Source: Torreya grandis
Taxonomy: Eukaryota > Streptophyta > Pinopsida > Cupressales > Taxaceae
Assembly (NCBI GenBank): GCA_037957365.1
Contig: JARHVA010005487.1
Location: 485,001 to 549,000, forward strand
Reading direction: 5' to 3'
DNA: 64,000 nt
The position numbers and the translations under genes were made by a program. Below, piece after piece: positions 36,701-47,954 of the stretch; positions within the stretch are counted from its first letter, which is position 1, and each line of letters begins with the position of its first letter. The notes under the pieces were generated by a model. That model saw only the letters and a list, made by a program, of their open reading frames with translations, had not been told where the DNA came from and searched no databases.

Positions 36701-39700
36701 TAGACAAATCTAAGGCCACAGGAGAAAATAAAATCAAACTCACACAATTTCTTATGAACAAAAGTCCCAAAATAGATGTATATGGAAAAATAATGAACAT
36801 GCTCACATCTACATAACTGTTCTATTTGAAGGATGATATTTCATAAGGGAATAAATAGATGAATATACTATTTTGAGAAAACATTAATAAATCTGAAACC
36901 AATAGATTATGAATCATGAAGAATGGAAGTGGGTGAAACTGGTTGTCAATGACTAAAGATGCTTTACTACTGCAACAATAGGTTGAACTGTTAAAGCAAA
37001 AGCAACACCATGCAAACAAAAAATTTATGCATTATTGGAAAATTTGCATACATAGATAAATATAGTAGGGCTTATCAATTCAATCATCAAATGCTTGTTC
37101 AGAAAAGTGCATCTCAGAGAATATGTGGACTATGGTATATGATGTTGTTAATTAAAATGAACAAGTCTATGATTTCACTTCTAATACAATTGAATATCTG
37201 CAATCATTACAATTGTAACTTTGATACCTATAAAACTACATCTACTGTGAATAAAAATTCAAACATCTCACTTTGATACCTGTGCAACTACATCTGTTAT
37301 GAATAAAAACTCAAACATCTCACTTCTTGAGCTATGATGCAATTATAACCACTGGAGATACACTAAATGTTTACATTCAAATTAACTTAGCAAAAAAATC
37401 TCTCATGACATTTTTTTTGATAAAAAATTCCTTCAACAACTATAAATGGATGAAAGTTGATACCATCATGATCCCATTGTAAATGATCATTAAGGATGTA
37501 CAGTCAAGATCACTATAGGGTAATGTAGGTATGACAGAAGTATCTACATTGGTGTTCAAGATAAGAGCTTGGATTCTCTAGGATTTCTTGTGCAAAATGC
37601 ATTGGCAAAGGAAGACATCTGACTATAACAACAAGAATTAGCTGTGTAACTAAAGATGATCAAAGAGTTTATTTTTAGTTTTATCCACATACATTATTCT
37701 TCATTTTTATCAGGTGGTATAGCTCCCAGGTCAAAAGTCTTAAATGTAGATAAACATTCCACTATCAAAATGTGTAGCACAGACATGAGAAAAACATTAC
37801 AGATATGTTATCACTGAAAAAGTGTCGATCTACCAAAACATGGTAAATTATTGTTGTAGTTATTCTAGCTACAATGAAGTAAGTAAATAGTGAATATTGT
37901 TCAAGTTCTATGAAGAAAAGATTTCAAAGAAGGAATCAATTGTAGCAGGTTTTGTCCCTTAAGAAATAATCTTATCAGAAGAAATAAGGAAAAAGGAAGG
38001 AAAAACTCTGTAGATCATTTCTACGGACTCTGCAGACCCGTTTCTACAGACTCTATAGGTCCATTTCTACAAACTCTTCAGGTTCATAAATATCAATCTG
38101 CAAGTTTATCTTTACAAATTGCATTGGTTTGATTGAATACATATCTCATTCATCTTATGGAGTAGCAAAATTATCCTTCAAATAAACACATGACACTCCT
38201 TAGTGCTAAATTTTTAGAATATTTTCATGGGTGATAGTTTTAAACTGTGCTTTGAACTGTCTGGGCTCATCAATGATGGTAATGGTAGCAGTAGACAATA
38301 TTGAGAAAGAAATCATAAAATGAAATCAACTAACGAAGAGATCAGATAAGATGAAATACCAAATGATTAAGTTGATGAATGATAGGCAAGAATTCATGCA
38401 GAGAGCATTTACCTATTGAAATGTGTAACACAAAAATGACATCTACAGACTCCACAGGCTAAAATCTATTAGTCCATATATTTTAGCCTTCGGAGTCCAT
38501 AAATAGATTTGATGACATTCATTCCATTTCATCCATTAGTTAATCCATATCCACCAATTATCTGAGGAAGTTCTTTTTCCCATTATAAAAATCCATTAGA
38601 ATATTTAAATCACCAATCATTCTTAAATAGGCTAACATACATTCCTTCATATATTTTTACATGTTCATTTCATGTTATTGACATTTATGATTATTTGATG
38701 TTATTGATGTTATGCTAGTCTGGAAGGTTTTTGTGATTTTGTGTTTATGTAGGATAATTTTGTGGAGATAAGTCAACAAGAGGTTTCAAGGAAAGAGAAC
38801 ACAAATTTGTTTCATCACAAGGATGGACTCTCTCACAAGGCTGCTCCTGACTGGAAGAGATCAAAGAATACAAATCAAAAGGCAGAATTTCATAAGGCCT
38901 ACATTGAATCAAAATCTAGAGATCATGGTGATAAATGCAAAAATTCACAAATTCCAAACATGGAGTCATTTGAGAAGATCTGTCCATAACTTCAAGTACT
39001 TGACACTTCCCGAGTGAACAACAAAATTAGCAAGAATCTTCCACCCAAGCTGGTCATCATAACAAAGGAGAATGTCAAAACACATATCAATTTACTAATA
39101 TATTTGAAATTAGCATGTGAATGTATACACCCTATTGCTAACAATTTCTTTGTCATCATTTCTACATAAATCCAAAAAAAAAAAAAACCAACAATGAAAA
39201 CCCTCGAGCATTGTTGGCAGTCTTGGTTTGAAAACAAACTTGCTGGTGGGCCAAGTACTGAAAAATAAAGCCTTGTTTAGAAAACCATCAAATGGCTAAA
39301 CAAGGGCAAAAAAAAATTGGGAAATGTTGAAAACTAGCAAATGGCTGCTTTTCCCACCTGCAATAAATATTTGGTTGCTCATTTTTTCTTCTCTCATTTT
39401 CAGTGTGGCTTGGCTTCCATTGTTCAAACATATTTTCCAACATCCTCCATGATATTGACATCAAGCAAGGTAAGATGAACTCAAGTTATTCCAAGGTATA
39501 TGGTTTCTTTTATTTCATTTTTAAATTTATTTGTAAGTTTTGTTTTTACATAAAGATCCATTTTGAAATGTGGAAAAAATCAAATGAGTCAAATCTACTC
39601 ACCTACCCCCACTTCACAAACACTTTCATGCATGAGGACATGCATGTAATTAAGTTTGGTGGAGATGCATGAGAACATACATGGAATTAGGTGTGGGAGA

Positions 39701-40150
39701 AAGAAAAAGAGAATAGTCTCAGAAAAAGGGCTTAAAAAAATCAAGTCAATAATTTTGATAAAAACATATAGGCATCAAGTTTCAATTCATAAGTATAGTA
39801 GTGTGGTCAAAATAAAGTTAGACACAGTAGGAATTTTCACACAAGAACCTGCTCTTTTAAAAATGAGAATAAAATATTTATAAAAAATAAAAAATAGATA
39901 AAAATAAAAAAATGAAAGGGAAAAGAGCAGCATGAAAATTCTACACAAAAACCTGTGTCAAAAGGATAGCAGGAAAATTTCAACACAAGAACCTATCCTT
40001 ATAAAATATGACCACATTCATTAGAAACTGTTGCCTATGAGATACAAAGAAGATTTTACCATGTTCAAAATTATTTTACTTACAAAAGCCTATTAGAAAA
40101 CATCAATTCTTATGCAAGAAATGGCATGATGAGTTTAGGTGTGGGAGAAA
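33759..40150 (+). other. Internal region of non-coding LTR element
   Basis: No protein domain is recognised. The 75-codon frame at 38762-38989 (MEISQQEVSRKENTNLF...) is hydrophilic and unassigned. Tandem repeats are frequent: two copies of about 148 bp at 36412-36705; two of about 56 bp at about 37215-37325; three of about 25 bp (TTTCTACRGACTCT) at about 38020-38095; and three AAAATTYNACACAAGAACCT-type units at about 39831-40000. A purine-rich GGTGTGGGAGAAAGAAAAAG tract at about 39690 duplicates the one before the 3' LTR. The leader carries a strong inverted repeat at 33866-33958. Confidence 0.6.
33866..33958. repeat. 19-bp perfect inverted repeat in the leader, within a direct duplication
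   Basis: The arms are AGGTACTGCAATACCCTAG (33866-33884) and CTAGGGTATTGCAGTACCT (33940-33958), with a 55-bp loop. The flanks also form a direct duplication (about 33851-33905 and 33925-33982, sharing GACGTCTAAGTTTTTGG or a near match). Each arm contains a near-palindrome GGTAYTGCARTACC. Confidence 0.75.
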
Positions 40151-41297
40151 TGATGAGACCATTAGATGGCTAATTTTATTCATATAATAATACCATTTTC
40201 CTTACATAATAATTGGATCTAAATGTAATTTCTGAACTTATGATTGATTTAGAATGGAGTATAGAACTAATCCTTGGTCATTGCTTTACAAGTCTATGTC
40301 TTATTGATTGTTGATTATTGTTACTAAACATGTGGAAAAATATTGTTAATGTATGTATATGCAGCTATACTAAGCCATGATAGATAGCACATGAAGCATC
40401 AATCAAATATCAGTCTCAAGAAGAGCTACAGACATATCTACGGATTTGGAAAGCTTTCATTTCTATGGACTATGTCTATTTCTATGGATTCTATTTTGAG
40501 GCTCTTCATATTTATAGTATTCATCCAAATATGGAATTATATAATAAATAATTCTCTTATATTGTAAATGGATAATAATTATCTCTCTCCATATTTTATG
40601 GAAGATTGAGATTTTTAGGTGCTTGTGTTTATCTCCATATTAGGTGGAGAGAATATAGGATTGTTATGTCTAAAATAAAGAGTTGGTTGGAAGCATGAAT
40701 TATAAATTCAACCTTCCACTCCATTATAATAATCTAATGTTGAATTTTGATATTTTGATAATAATACATTCAGAGCTTTGTGACATCAATATAGTATTTT
40801 GGTTGAAATCCATCCGAGGAATGAGATGGCCTCAGCCACTCATTCCAAGGAAGATGGATCATTGTATTTCTATGTAGTTTAATTGTTTTCATATATTTCA
40901 TTACAGCAATTTGATTTTTATTATGTGTGTCTTAATTTTTAGTAAGTAGAAGGAACCATTCTCAATATGTCTTCTCTCTTATTGCAGACAGCCTTTGGAT
41001 GCCACCCCAGGTTTGACAAATTAAATGATGGATGAATCACTCATCATTCTTATTAACAATTTACTCCCTTGCAAAAGTGTGCTATTTTAATTCTTTCAAG
41101 TGTTCTCTTTTAATTCCTACAAGTGTGCTCTTCCATTTCCTACAAGTGTACCATTTCCCTTTCCTGCCAGTGTGTTATTTTCCTTTCTACAAGTGTGCCA
41201 TTTTTCCTTCCTGTAAGTGTGATTTACTTTCAGCAAGTGTGTCTTTGCAAGTGATAAGTGGAGAGTGACATTCCAATGATGAATTGATGACTCATCA
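40151..41297 (+). repeat. 3' LTR of non-coding element (1,147 bp)
   Basis: It matches 32614-33736. The 24-bp excess is one extra unit of the AAGTGTGCTCTTTTAATTC minisatellite near 41080-41110. It is preceded by the purine tract at 40139-40150. Confidence 0.9.
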
Positions 41298-41302
41298 CTC
41301 AT

Positions 41303-42180
41303 TCCTCCACAAGTGAGTCATCCCAGGACATTCCTTCATAATAATCATCGATTACTTATCATGAGAATAATGTGATTTCTAGGATAGAGTCTCATAGGAT
41401 ATATCCTATCCTACCTACTCAGAGGGTTTGGAGACTAGTATAGTGAGAGAAACCTACATATAGTAGTGTATTATAAGTAATACATAGTGCAGTTTCATAT
41501 ACATATCTAGAATAGTCACAAGCATCATAGCAAAGTTTTCAAGGTCATATCACATGTAGCAACATGCTATGGTTAAGATTAGATAAACCTGGATTATAGA
41601 GTACCACTCTAGATAGATATTCACTATAGCTAAGTTTTATAGGACCTATTTCACATAGAAATCCACTATAATTGAGATTAGATGAGCTACCATCATAGGT
41701 TATAATTCCATCTTGAGCTATTTCTTAGTCATATGCATCATAGTAGGGGCCACATGATGTTATTTCATGTAACAATTCACTACAATTACAGATAGATGAG
41801 CCTCCTTCATAACACATAGTTTTAATTTCACATCCATTGAGGTTACATTTTATAGAGTATCCATGTACAAATATAGTTAGTCCACTATAGACAACATCAA
41901 ATATAGGTCATGTTCCTACATAGCATGAGTAGTGTGGCCACTTGTTCAATTGGCCATCACATTTCAAATAGTGATACATTAGCCATGGGGATGATATGTA
42001 TATAGTGATATCTTACATCCCATTCTACTAATAACTAACATTCCTAGTTCAAAATAACCATCCCTAGCCAAACCAAATTATCCAAACCCTAATCTTACCA
42101 ATATCATATTTTACTGATCTTAAACCAATTTACTTCATCAAAACAATTTACCAATTATAAAACAACAAAGTTTTTTACTC
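41303..42180 (+). pseudogene. Downstream part of the interrupted gag-like frame, Gln/Ser/Pro-rich
   Basis: After removing the inserted element and one CTCAT copy, the codon phase ending CCT-CAT at 32613 continues as TCC-TCC-ACA here and stays readable for about 290 codons. The stops are almost all TAG or TAA at probable Gln positions. The product has three or four loose repeats around N-x-L-x-L-R-L-D-E-x-P-S (for example LRLDELPS near 41672 and LQIDEPPS near 41782). I recognise no domain. It could be a Gag C-terminal extension or the region before protease. No protease or pol follows before the PMD pseudogene begins on the other strand. Confidence 0.5.
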
Positions 42181-42469
42181 ACATATGATTCAAAATCAAA
42201 CTTATCATCACACTTGAACCTATCAATGGCAATCAAATCACATCCTAAATACCATTTTTAAAAACATATATAACATCAATGCCAAGTCAATTATTTTTAA
42301 TCAACCACTTGTAATAAATATACCAACATACTCCAAATTACATAGCATAATACACATGAGTCAAAATCAAACAAGTATCCATATATATAATGATTTTTCA
42401 ATATATATATATACACCAGTATCAAGTATAATTAGTCATGAATGGGCACCAACCCCTCACTCTTAGTCT
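42181..42469. other. Short non-coding stretch
   Basis: AT-rich sequence with a TA-dinucleotide run (about 42380-42412). It lies between the tail of the gag-like frame and the C-terminal end of the PMD pseudogene. No gene is seen. Confidence 0.4.
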
Positions 42470-44130
42470 CACTTTCTCCACCAGTGTTAGTCCCATAATC
42501 TACTCTAATACTCAATGACCTCATATCTCCTCAAGATATCATATGCCTCTTGTGATGACTCTCTTTATCTAGTAGCCAACCATGCTCCTTACGCAAGTCT
42601 ACATATCATCTCTAAATATTTGTATTCTCATCTATGATCCTCATACTAGTAAATCTAAAATCAGGTGGGGGCATCTTATGCCTATCCAACTCAACTTTTA
42701 TCTCATCTCTCTCTCTTTTTGCCCTAACATATGTAGTTTTCTCTATATCAACCCTGTCAAATAGATGGGCATGGATACTGATTGTGACCATCACTCACTC
42801 TATCAATCACTCCTCCACCACATCATCAATTACATGCTATGTGAGCTCTTAAAGTGTTGACTCAATTATTGTCTCCTAATAATCATCATTTCCACCTCAT
42901 ACCCCAACTTATGTTCCATCCTAACCACCTCCCACTTCACCTACACATAAAGTATGACACTACATTAGCTATATACTTTGAAATCAATCTAAATCACAAA
43001 TTTACACACATTTTAAATGTAATCATTTCTTACCTCCCATCATCTATATTGGCTCAATATCCTCATCTTGGGAGCATCCCCTATCTCAATAGGATATAAT
43101 GGATCCTACTAATGCCTAGCCCACCATGTGTTATATTTATATGTGTATCTAACATCATCCACATCCAAAATATCTATGACCTAATCCCTTACATCTAAAG
43201 GTAATGGTGTAAGCTCAACCTTAGTAGGCCTCACACAAGCTCCTACCCTTGTGGATGTTTGTGTACTCTTCACCCATAACTATGTTGTTAGGGGAGACTC
43301 TTGTGGTACCCTAAACTATCTAGTAATGTGCACATACTAAAAGTGTTCATATACTCCACCCTAGTGGTCATGTATTTAACATCTTACCCTCATGTATCAT
43401 AGTTATACTCCATCCTCTACCCACATAGGAAATCCTCTATAAGGCCTCCATATGATGTCACCTACCACCAATCCATCTAAAACCCACCTATAATGGTCTA
43501 TCTCATGAGATCAAATAGACAATGTGCTCATCCATCACTCCTTAAATGGCTCTGGAGGTTCCCACTTTTTCCTCAATAATCTAATTAGCTACACAACTAC
43601 CATGTTCTCATAGGCCTTATAATGTAATAACATCACTATGCTCACCCCACCACTGAATGACTCCTATGTTAACTTATAGAGATCCCTATATAGGTGGGCT
43701 AGCATAATCTTTCCCCATGAGAATAAAGTACCATATACCTCCACACTATGCATAATCCTATGCATCTTGGATGAAATAGATACTCCACTCCCATACATAG
43801 TAACAAAAGATGCCAAAAAAATAGCCAACCACTTCCACAAGCACAAAACATTAGACTACACAATGACTAACAATAGCACATCACTATCACTACCTTTATG
43901 ATGTATACCCGAGGGCACACTACTAAAATAAAAAGATGCATGATCAATGGCATCATCACCCATATCATCTTGCACCATCACTCACCACCCACTAATTATA
44001 AAATGCAATATATGATACACATCCTCCAAAGTCACAATCATATCACCTATAAGGAGCCATAAAATTCATGTATTTACATTCTACCTCTCACATAAGGTGG
44101 TCATCAGATATTAGTCCCACTACACTATGA
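42470..44130 (-). pseudogene. Plant mobile domain (PMD / MAIN-like) pseudogene with one intron
   Basis: On the minus strand, from about 44110 leftwards, one frame gives LMTTLCER, then GDMIVTLEDVYHILHF, a spacer, and a W/F-rich core. That core includes VYGTLFSWGKIMLAHLYRDL, the characteristic PMD segment L-x-W-G-x-x-x-L-A-H-L-Y-R-x-L. Next come HYRWVLDGLVVGDIIWRPYR and PMWVEDGV, the usual PMD D-x-L-x-x-F-x-W-x-P-Y segment, then a Pro-rich stretch. A GAG/GTAAGA donor and TTATGTGTAG acceptor define an intron at 42941-43033, followed by a basic coiled-coil tail (RAKRERDEIKVELDRHK). Many in-frame stops make it dead. The N-terminus is cut off at about 44130 by the retrotransposon array. PMD proteins act in the nucleus in transposon repression, and PMD genes also travel inside transposons. 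Orientation matches the copy at 1-814. Confidence 0.78.
42941..43033 (-). other. Intron in PMD pseudogene (93 bp)
   Basis: On the minus strand the donor is GAG/GTAAGAAATG and the acceptor TTTATGTGTAG/GTGAAG. Both are close to plant consensus, and the interval contains several stops, unlike the frame on either side of it. Confidence 0.55.
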
Positions 44131-44148
44131 TATTTACATTCTACCTCT
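44071..44148. repeat. 18-bp direct repeat at the left breakpoint of the array
   Basis: TATTTACATTCTACCTCT occurs at 44071-44088 and again at 44131-44148, 60 bp apart. The second copy abuts the start of chromovirus similarity at 44153. The first belongs to the PMD coding sequence. The second lies where the PMD frame has ended. Confidence 0.85.
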
Positions 44149-44152
44149 AAAG

Positions 44153-47100
44153 TCTAGATGTTTGTGATGTACTCCTTGGTCAGCCATTCATGTATGAGCA
44201 ACATGGCATCTATGAATCATGAACCTAAAAAATAACCCTCACTCTTGGAACACAACGCTATAGGGTACTAGAGGTACCACCTCCCACATCTCTCTCCCTG
44301 ATCAATGCTAAGCAATGCAAGAGATTGGTGGAGAAGACAAAGCAATTTGTTCTAATGTTGGTCAAACCATAGAAATCCAAGAAGGTTGATGTTGCAGTCC
44401 TGACTACACAATAAACACAACAATAAAAGTAGATAGGACAAATCAAAGGAGAATATGATGACTTATTCAAGTCACCCATAGGAGTTCCACTGCATTACCA
44501 GGTAAAACATTCTATCAATTTGATCCCAAGATCACCTTTGCCTAACAGACATGTGTATCATAGATTAGTTTTGGAGAATGATGAGATAAAAAGATAGATT
44601 CAAGAATTGATCCAAAAGGGTCACATCAGGCCAAACTCTTCACCATGTGGTAGTGCAATTATCTTGGCATTGAAGAAATATGGAACATGGAGGCTTTGCA
44701 TTAATTACCGAGCCCTGAATAAAATCTCTGTGAAAAATTGCTACCCTCTCCCGAGGATTGATGACCTACTAGACCAGCTCTATGGTGTAAAGTTCTTCAC
44801 CAAAATTGATCTCAAATCTAGTTATCACCAAATTCCCATCAATCCCATTGATGTCTAGAAGACTGGCTTCAAATCTAAGGAGGGGCTCTTTGAATGGTTG
44901 GTTACGCCTTTTAGCTTAACTAACACACCTACAACCTTCATGAGGATGATGGATGACATCCTACAACCCTTCACCAACTCATTCATGGTTGTCTACTTAG
45001 ATGACATACTCATCTATATTAGAACATGGGAAGAACATTTGCAACATGTTTGTAAGGTGCTTCAAACTCTTCGAGAGCACAAGTTGTATGTAAATCTTGA
45101 CAAATGCACATTCAAGATGATAATAAATTAGTAGCTCAGGTACATTGTGAATGAGGAAGGGGTCCATGTTGATTTAGAAATGATTTCGGTTATTCGAGAA
45201 TGGCCCATGCCAAGGACCGTCACAAAGCTTCACAACTTTTTGGGTCTTGAAAATTTATACCACATATTCGTTCTTGGATTTTCACATGTTTATTGGTCAC
45301 TAACCCAAGTGAATAAATGAGGAGCTAAATCTACATTTCAATGGGGTGAAATACAAAAAAGGGCATTTGAGAATTTGAAGAATAGACTTTGCTCAGCCCC
45401 TATTCTTGCCTTGCCATATTTGCATCAACCTTTTGAGTTGATGATAGATGCATCTGAATATGCCATGGGAGTTATCATCATGCAACATGGCCATCCTATT
45501 ACATATCACAGTGAAACTTTCACTGATACAGTCAGGAAATATCCAACATATGATAAGGAGATCTATGCCATTGTGCAAGCCTACAAACAATGGAAACACT
45601 ACATCTTAGGGAAAGAGACGGTCATCCACACTGACCATAGACCATTGGAATTCATCTAGACGTAAAGCAAACTATGAAATGAGGGCACCAAAAGTGGGCC
45701 ACATATCTATAACAATTCCACCTAATAATCAAACACAAAAAGGGGAGCTCAAATATAGCTATAGATTATCTGAGCCACCCACCAATTACTACACTCACAA
45801 TAGTTCTTGACTTGTGCGGACATGAGACTACCACTTGGGGTGCTCTGTATGAAGCAAATCCTACCTTTGCTGATACATATCAAGCACTTTAAAAAGGTAA
45901 ACATGTTTATGATTTCTATTTACAAGATAACATCCTCTATCATATAGGGCACATCGATATTCCAGTTGTAGAGAAACAAAAGATGATATGGGAAGCACAC
46001 TTCAGTAGGATAGCTGGACACTTTGGTATCAAAAAAACATTGGCAGTTCTTAGAAAACACTTCTACTAGCCCCATATGCAAAAGGATGTGGAAAAATATT
46101 TCAAATATTGCACCCCATGTGTGATAGCCAAGCCAACAAATAAGAAGCAAGGATTGTACATGCCATTGCTAGAACCAACCAGGCCTAGGGAATCCATCTC
46201 AATGGATCTTCTCTCAGGTTTGCCCACTTCAAAACATGGTAAGGAATATATTTTTGTGGTAGTTGATCATTTTTCAAAAATGGCTATCATGATTTCTTGT
46301 AAGAAAAATATATCTACTGAGGAAACTGCTCAACTATATATTTTGGTCTCCCCAAGTCCATTATCTCAGATCGAGATAGCAGGTTCTTGAGCATCATTTG
46401 GTCCACTCTATGGAAGATGATGGATACTAAGCTGATGAAGTCCACAGCCTTCCATCCATAGACTGATGGTCAAATAGAAGTGGTAAAGTACTTGATTGTT
46501 CACATGATTCAGATGTATCACTTCAAACATCCACACACATGGGATGAGGGACTTCTTTTCATACAACATGGATACAATCGGGTCCTGCACAGCTCGACCA
46601 AGTGCAGTCCATTCCAAGTATGTTTTGGGTTCCAACCCATGGCACCAATTAATATAGTTGTTCCATTTTTTACCATGGAATACACACCTCATGGAAGATC
46701 TAAGGTAGCAAAAGCATCAAAGTTTATTGAACAAATGAAACACATCTAGCAACAAGTTCATGACATCCTAGAGAAGATGAATCAGAAGTATAAGCAACGC
46801 CATGACAAACATAGGATTGCACACCATTTTGATGTGGGTGACAAATTTTGGTTGTGGATTTAAAAGGAATGACTTGAAAGCCCACATAGAAATATTTGGC
46901 CTCTACGATATGGTCCATACACCATCACCAGAAGAGTTGGAGAAAATGCTTTTGAGTTGAACCTCCTAGCCTACCTAGGTCTGCATCCAATATTCAATGT
47001 GGAGCTCCTCAAACCATAGCACCCACCTATATTGGGCACTTCAATTGTAGAAAAACAACTAGAAATTGATGATATTGATCCACATAGTTTTGATCCAGTG

Positions 47101-47294
47101 GAAGAGGATTAGATTGTGGATACCTAGATGAAGACAACAAGAGGATGCTCTATTCTGCTTTATCGAGTGATCTAAAGGGGCCAAGTTAGCCACCAAGGTG
47201 AGTGGCTCATAGAGAATAAAATAAAGAAAAAACTACCACTCCTAATGGGGAATATTGATGTAATGAGGACCATTTCTTTTCAAGGAGGGAGGAA
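44153..47294 (+). pseudogene. Chromovirus unit 1: pol remnant (protease end to integrase/chromodomain)
   Basis: The unit lacks gag and the protease active site and begins at the protease C-terminal end. Reverse transcriptase motifs follow: [27 protein letters not shown] and FFTKIDLKSSYHQIPI at 44607-44858, then the catalytic VVYLDDILIY at about 44987. RNase H (IDASEYAMG, YPTYDKEIYAIVQAYKQWKHY, HTDHRPLEF) spans 45375-45659. The integrase zinc-binding part and core (CTPCVIAKP, VVVDHFSKMA) lie at about 45990-46390. A deletion of about 19 bp relative to the other units then shifts the frame. The core continues at 46480-46749, and a GPYTITRRVGENAFELNL (GPY/F) segment lies at about 46910-46970. A TAG at 44595-44597 is shared with all other units, and the TAG at 46459-46461 with units 2 and 3. 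Confidence 0.9.
47282..47294 (+). promoter_or_regulatory. Polypurine tract, unit 1
   Basis: AAGGAGGGAGGAA abuts the LTR start TGATCC at 47295. It primes plus-strand DNA synthesis. Confidence 0.75.
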
Positions 47295-47830
47295 TGATCC
47301 AGGCAACAAGTTAGGTGATAATTCGGGTGACAGTTCCACCCCAATTGATGATGAAACTTCTGGGAGCCATAACTTTTGCACCGTAGCTCCAATTGACTCA
47401 CCGTTTGAACTGTTGGAAAGCTAAGAATGATTAAAATTTTGTGAAATGGAATGAAATTTTTATATGAATTTTTACCCCCAAAAACCCAATGGAAGTGCCC
47501 AAAATTTCTATTTTAGTAGTGCAGTCTAAAAATAGTAAGTTTCTAAAAATAGTAATTCTTCAAATTTTGTATTGTTTTAAATCTTGGAAGTCAAACCACT
47601 TAATCTTCCTTGATATTGATGAGCTTCCACATCCTCTCGATGCTTTCAAAATGTGTAAAAATGAAGAGGTAACCCAAAATATGAAGACAGACATCTCTTC
47701 CTAAAGATAAGCATATATTTGTATTGCAATCTTGAGAAATACTACATCTCTTCTCAAAGAATTAATTATTACTATGTTATTTCTATGCTATTGTAATATT
47801 TATCAACCAAAACTTCTAAGTTTTGGATCA
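47295..47830 (+). repeat. LTR 1 of the array (536 bp), shared by units 1 and 2
   Basis: It begins TGATCC and ends GGATCA, perfectly complementary termini. It sits between the purine tract of unit 1 and the degraded primer site of unit 2 (TTTTATCATAGC at 47832-47843, versus TGGTATCAGAGT in unit 3). It is homologous to LTR 2 and LTR 3 along its full length. Confidence 0.9.
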
Positions 47831-47954
47831 ATTTTATCATAGCAGTTTGTCTTGAGAGTGTATGATCCCAAGGATGAGGTCAAGCTACAAGAAGCTTGGG
47901 TGGGAAACAACAAAGCTTCCAAATTTTCCACCTGTTCACTCTAAAAAACTTCAA

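Larger units (their letters stand above)
32609..41302 (+). mobile_element. Structurally complete non-coding LTR retrotransposon (LARD-like), CTCAT target duplication
   Basis: LTRs lie at 32614-33736 and 40151-41297, both starting TGATGAG and ending CTCATCA (perfectly complementary). The whole is flanked by CTCAT at 32609-32613 and 41298-41302. A primer-binding site follows the 5' LTR and a purine tract (GTGTGGGAGAAA) precedes the 3' LTR, giving the plus orientation. The 6.4-kb internal region shows no gag, protease, reverse transcriptase or integrase on either strand, so the element needed proteins in trans, as large retrotransposon derivatives do. The LTRs differ at roughly 5-7% of positions by eye, the lowest divergence of any LTR pair here, so it is probably the youngest insertion. 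Confidence 0.9.
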
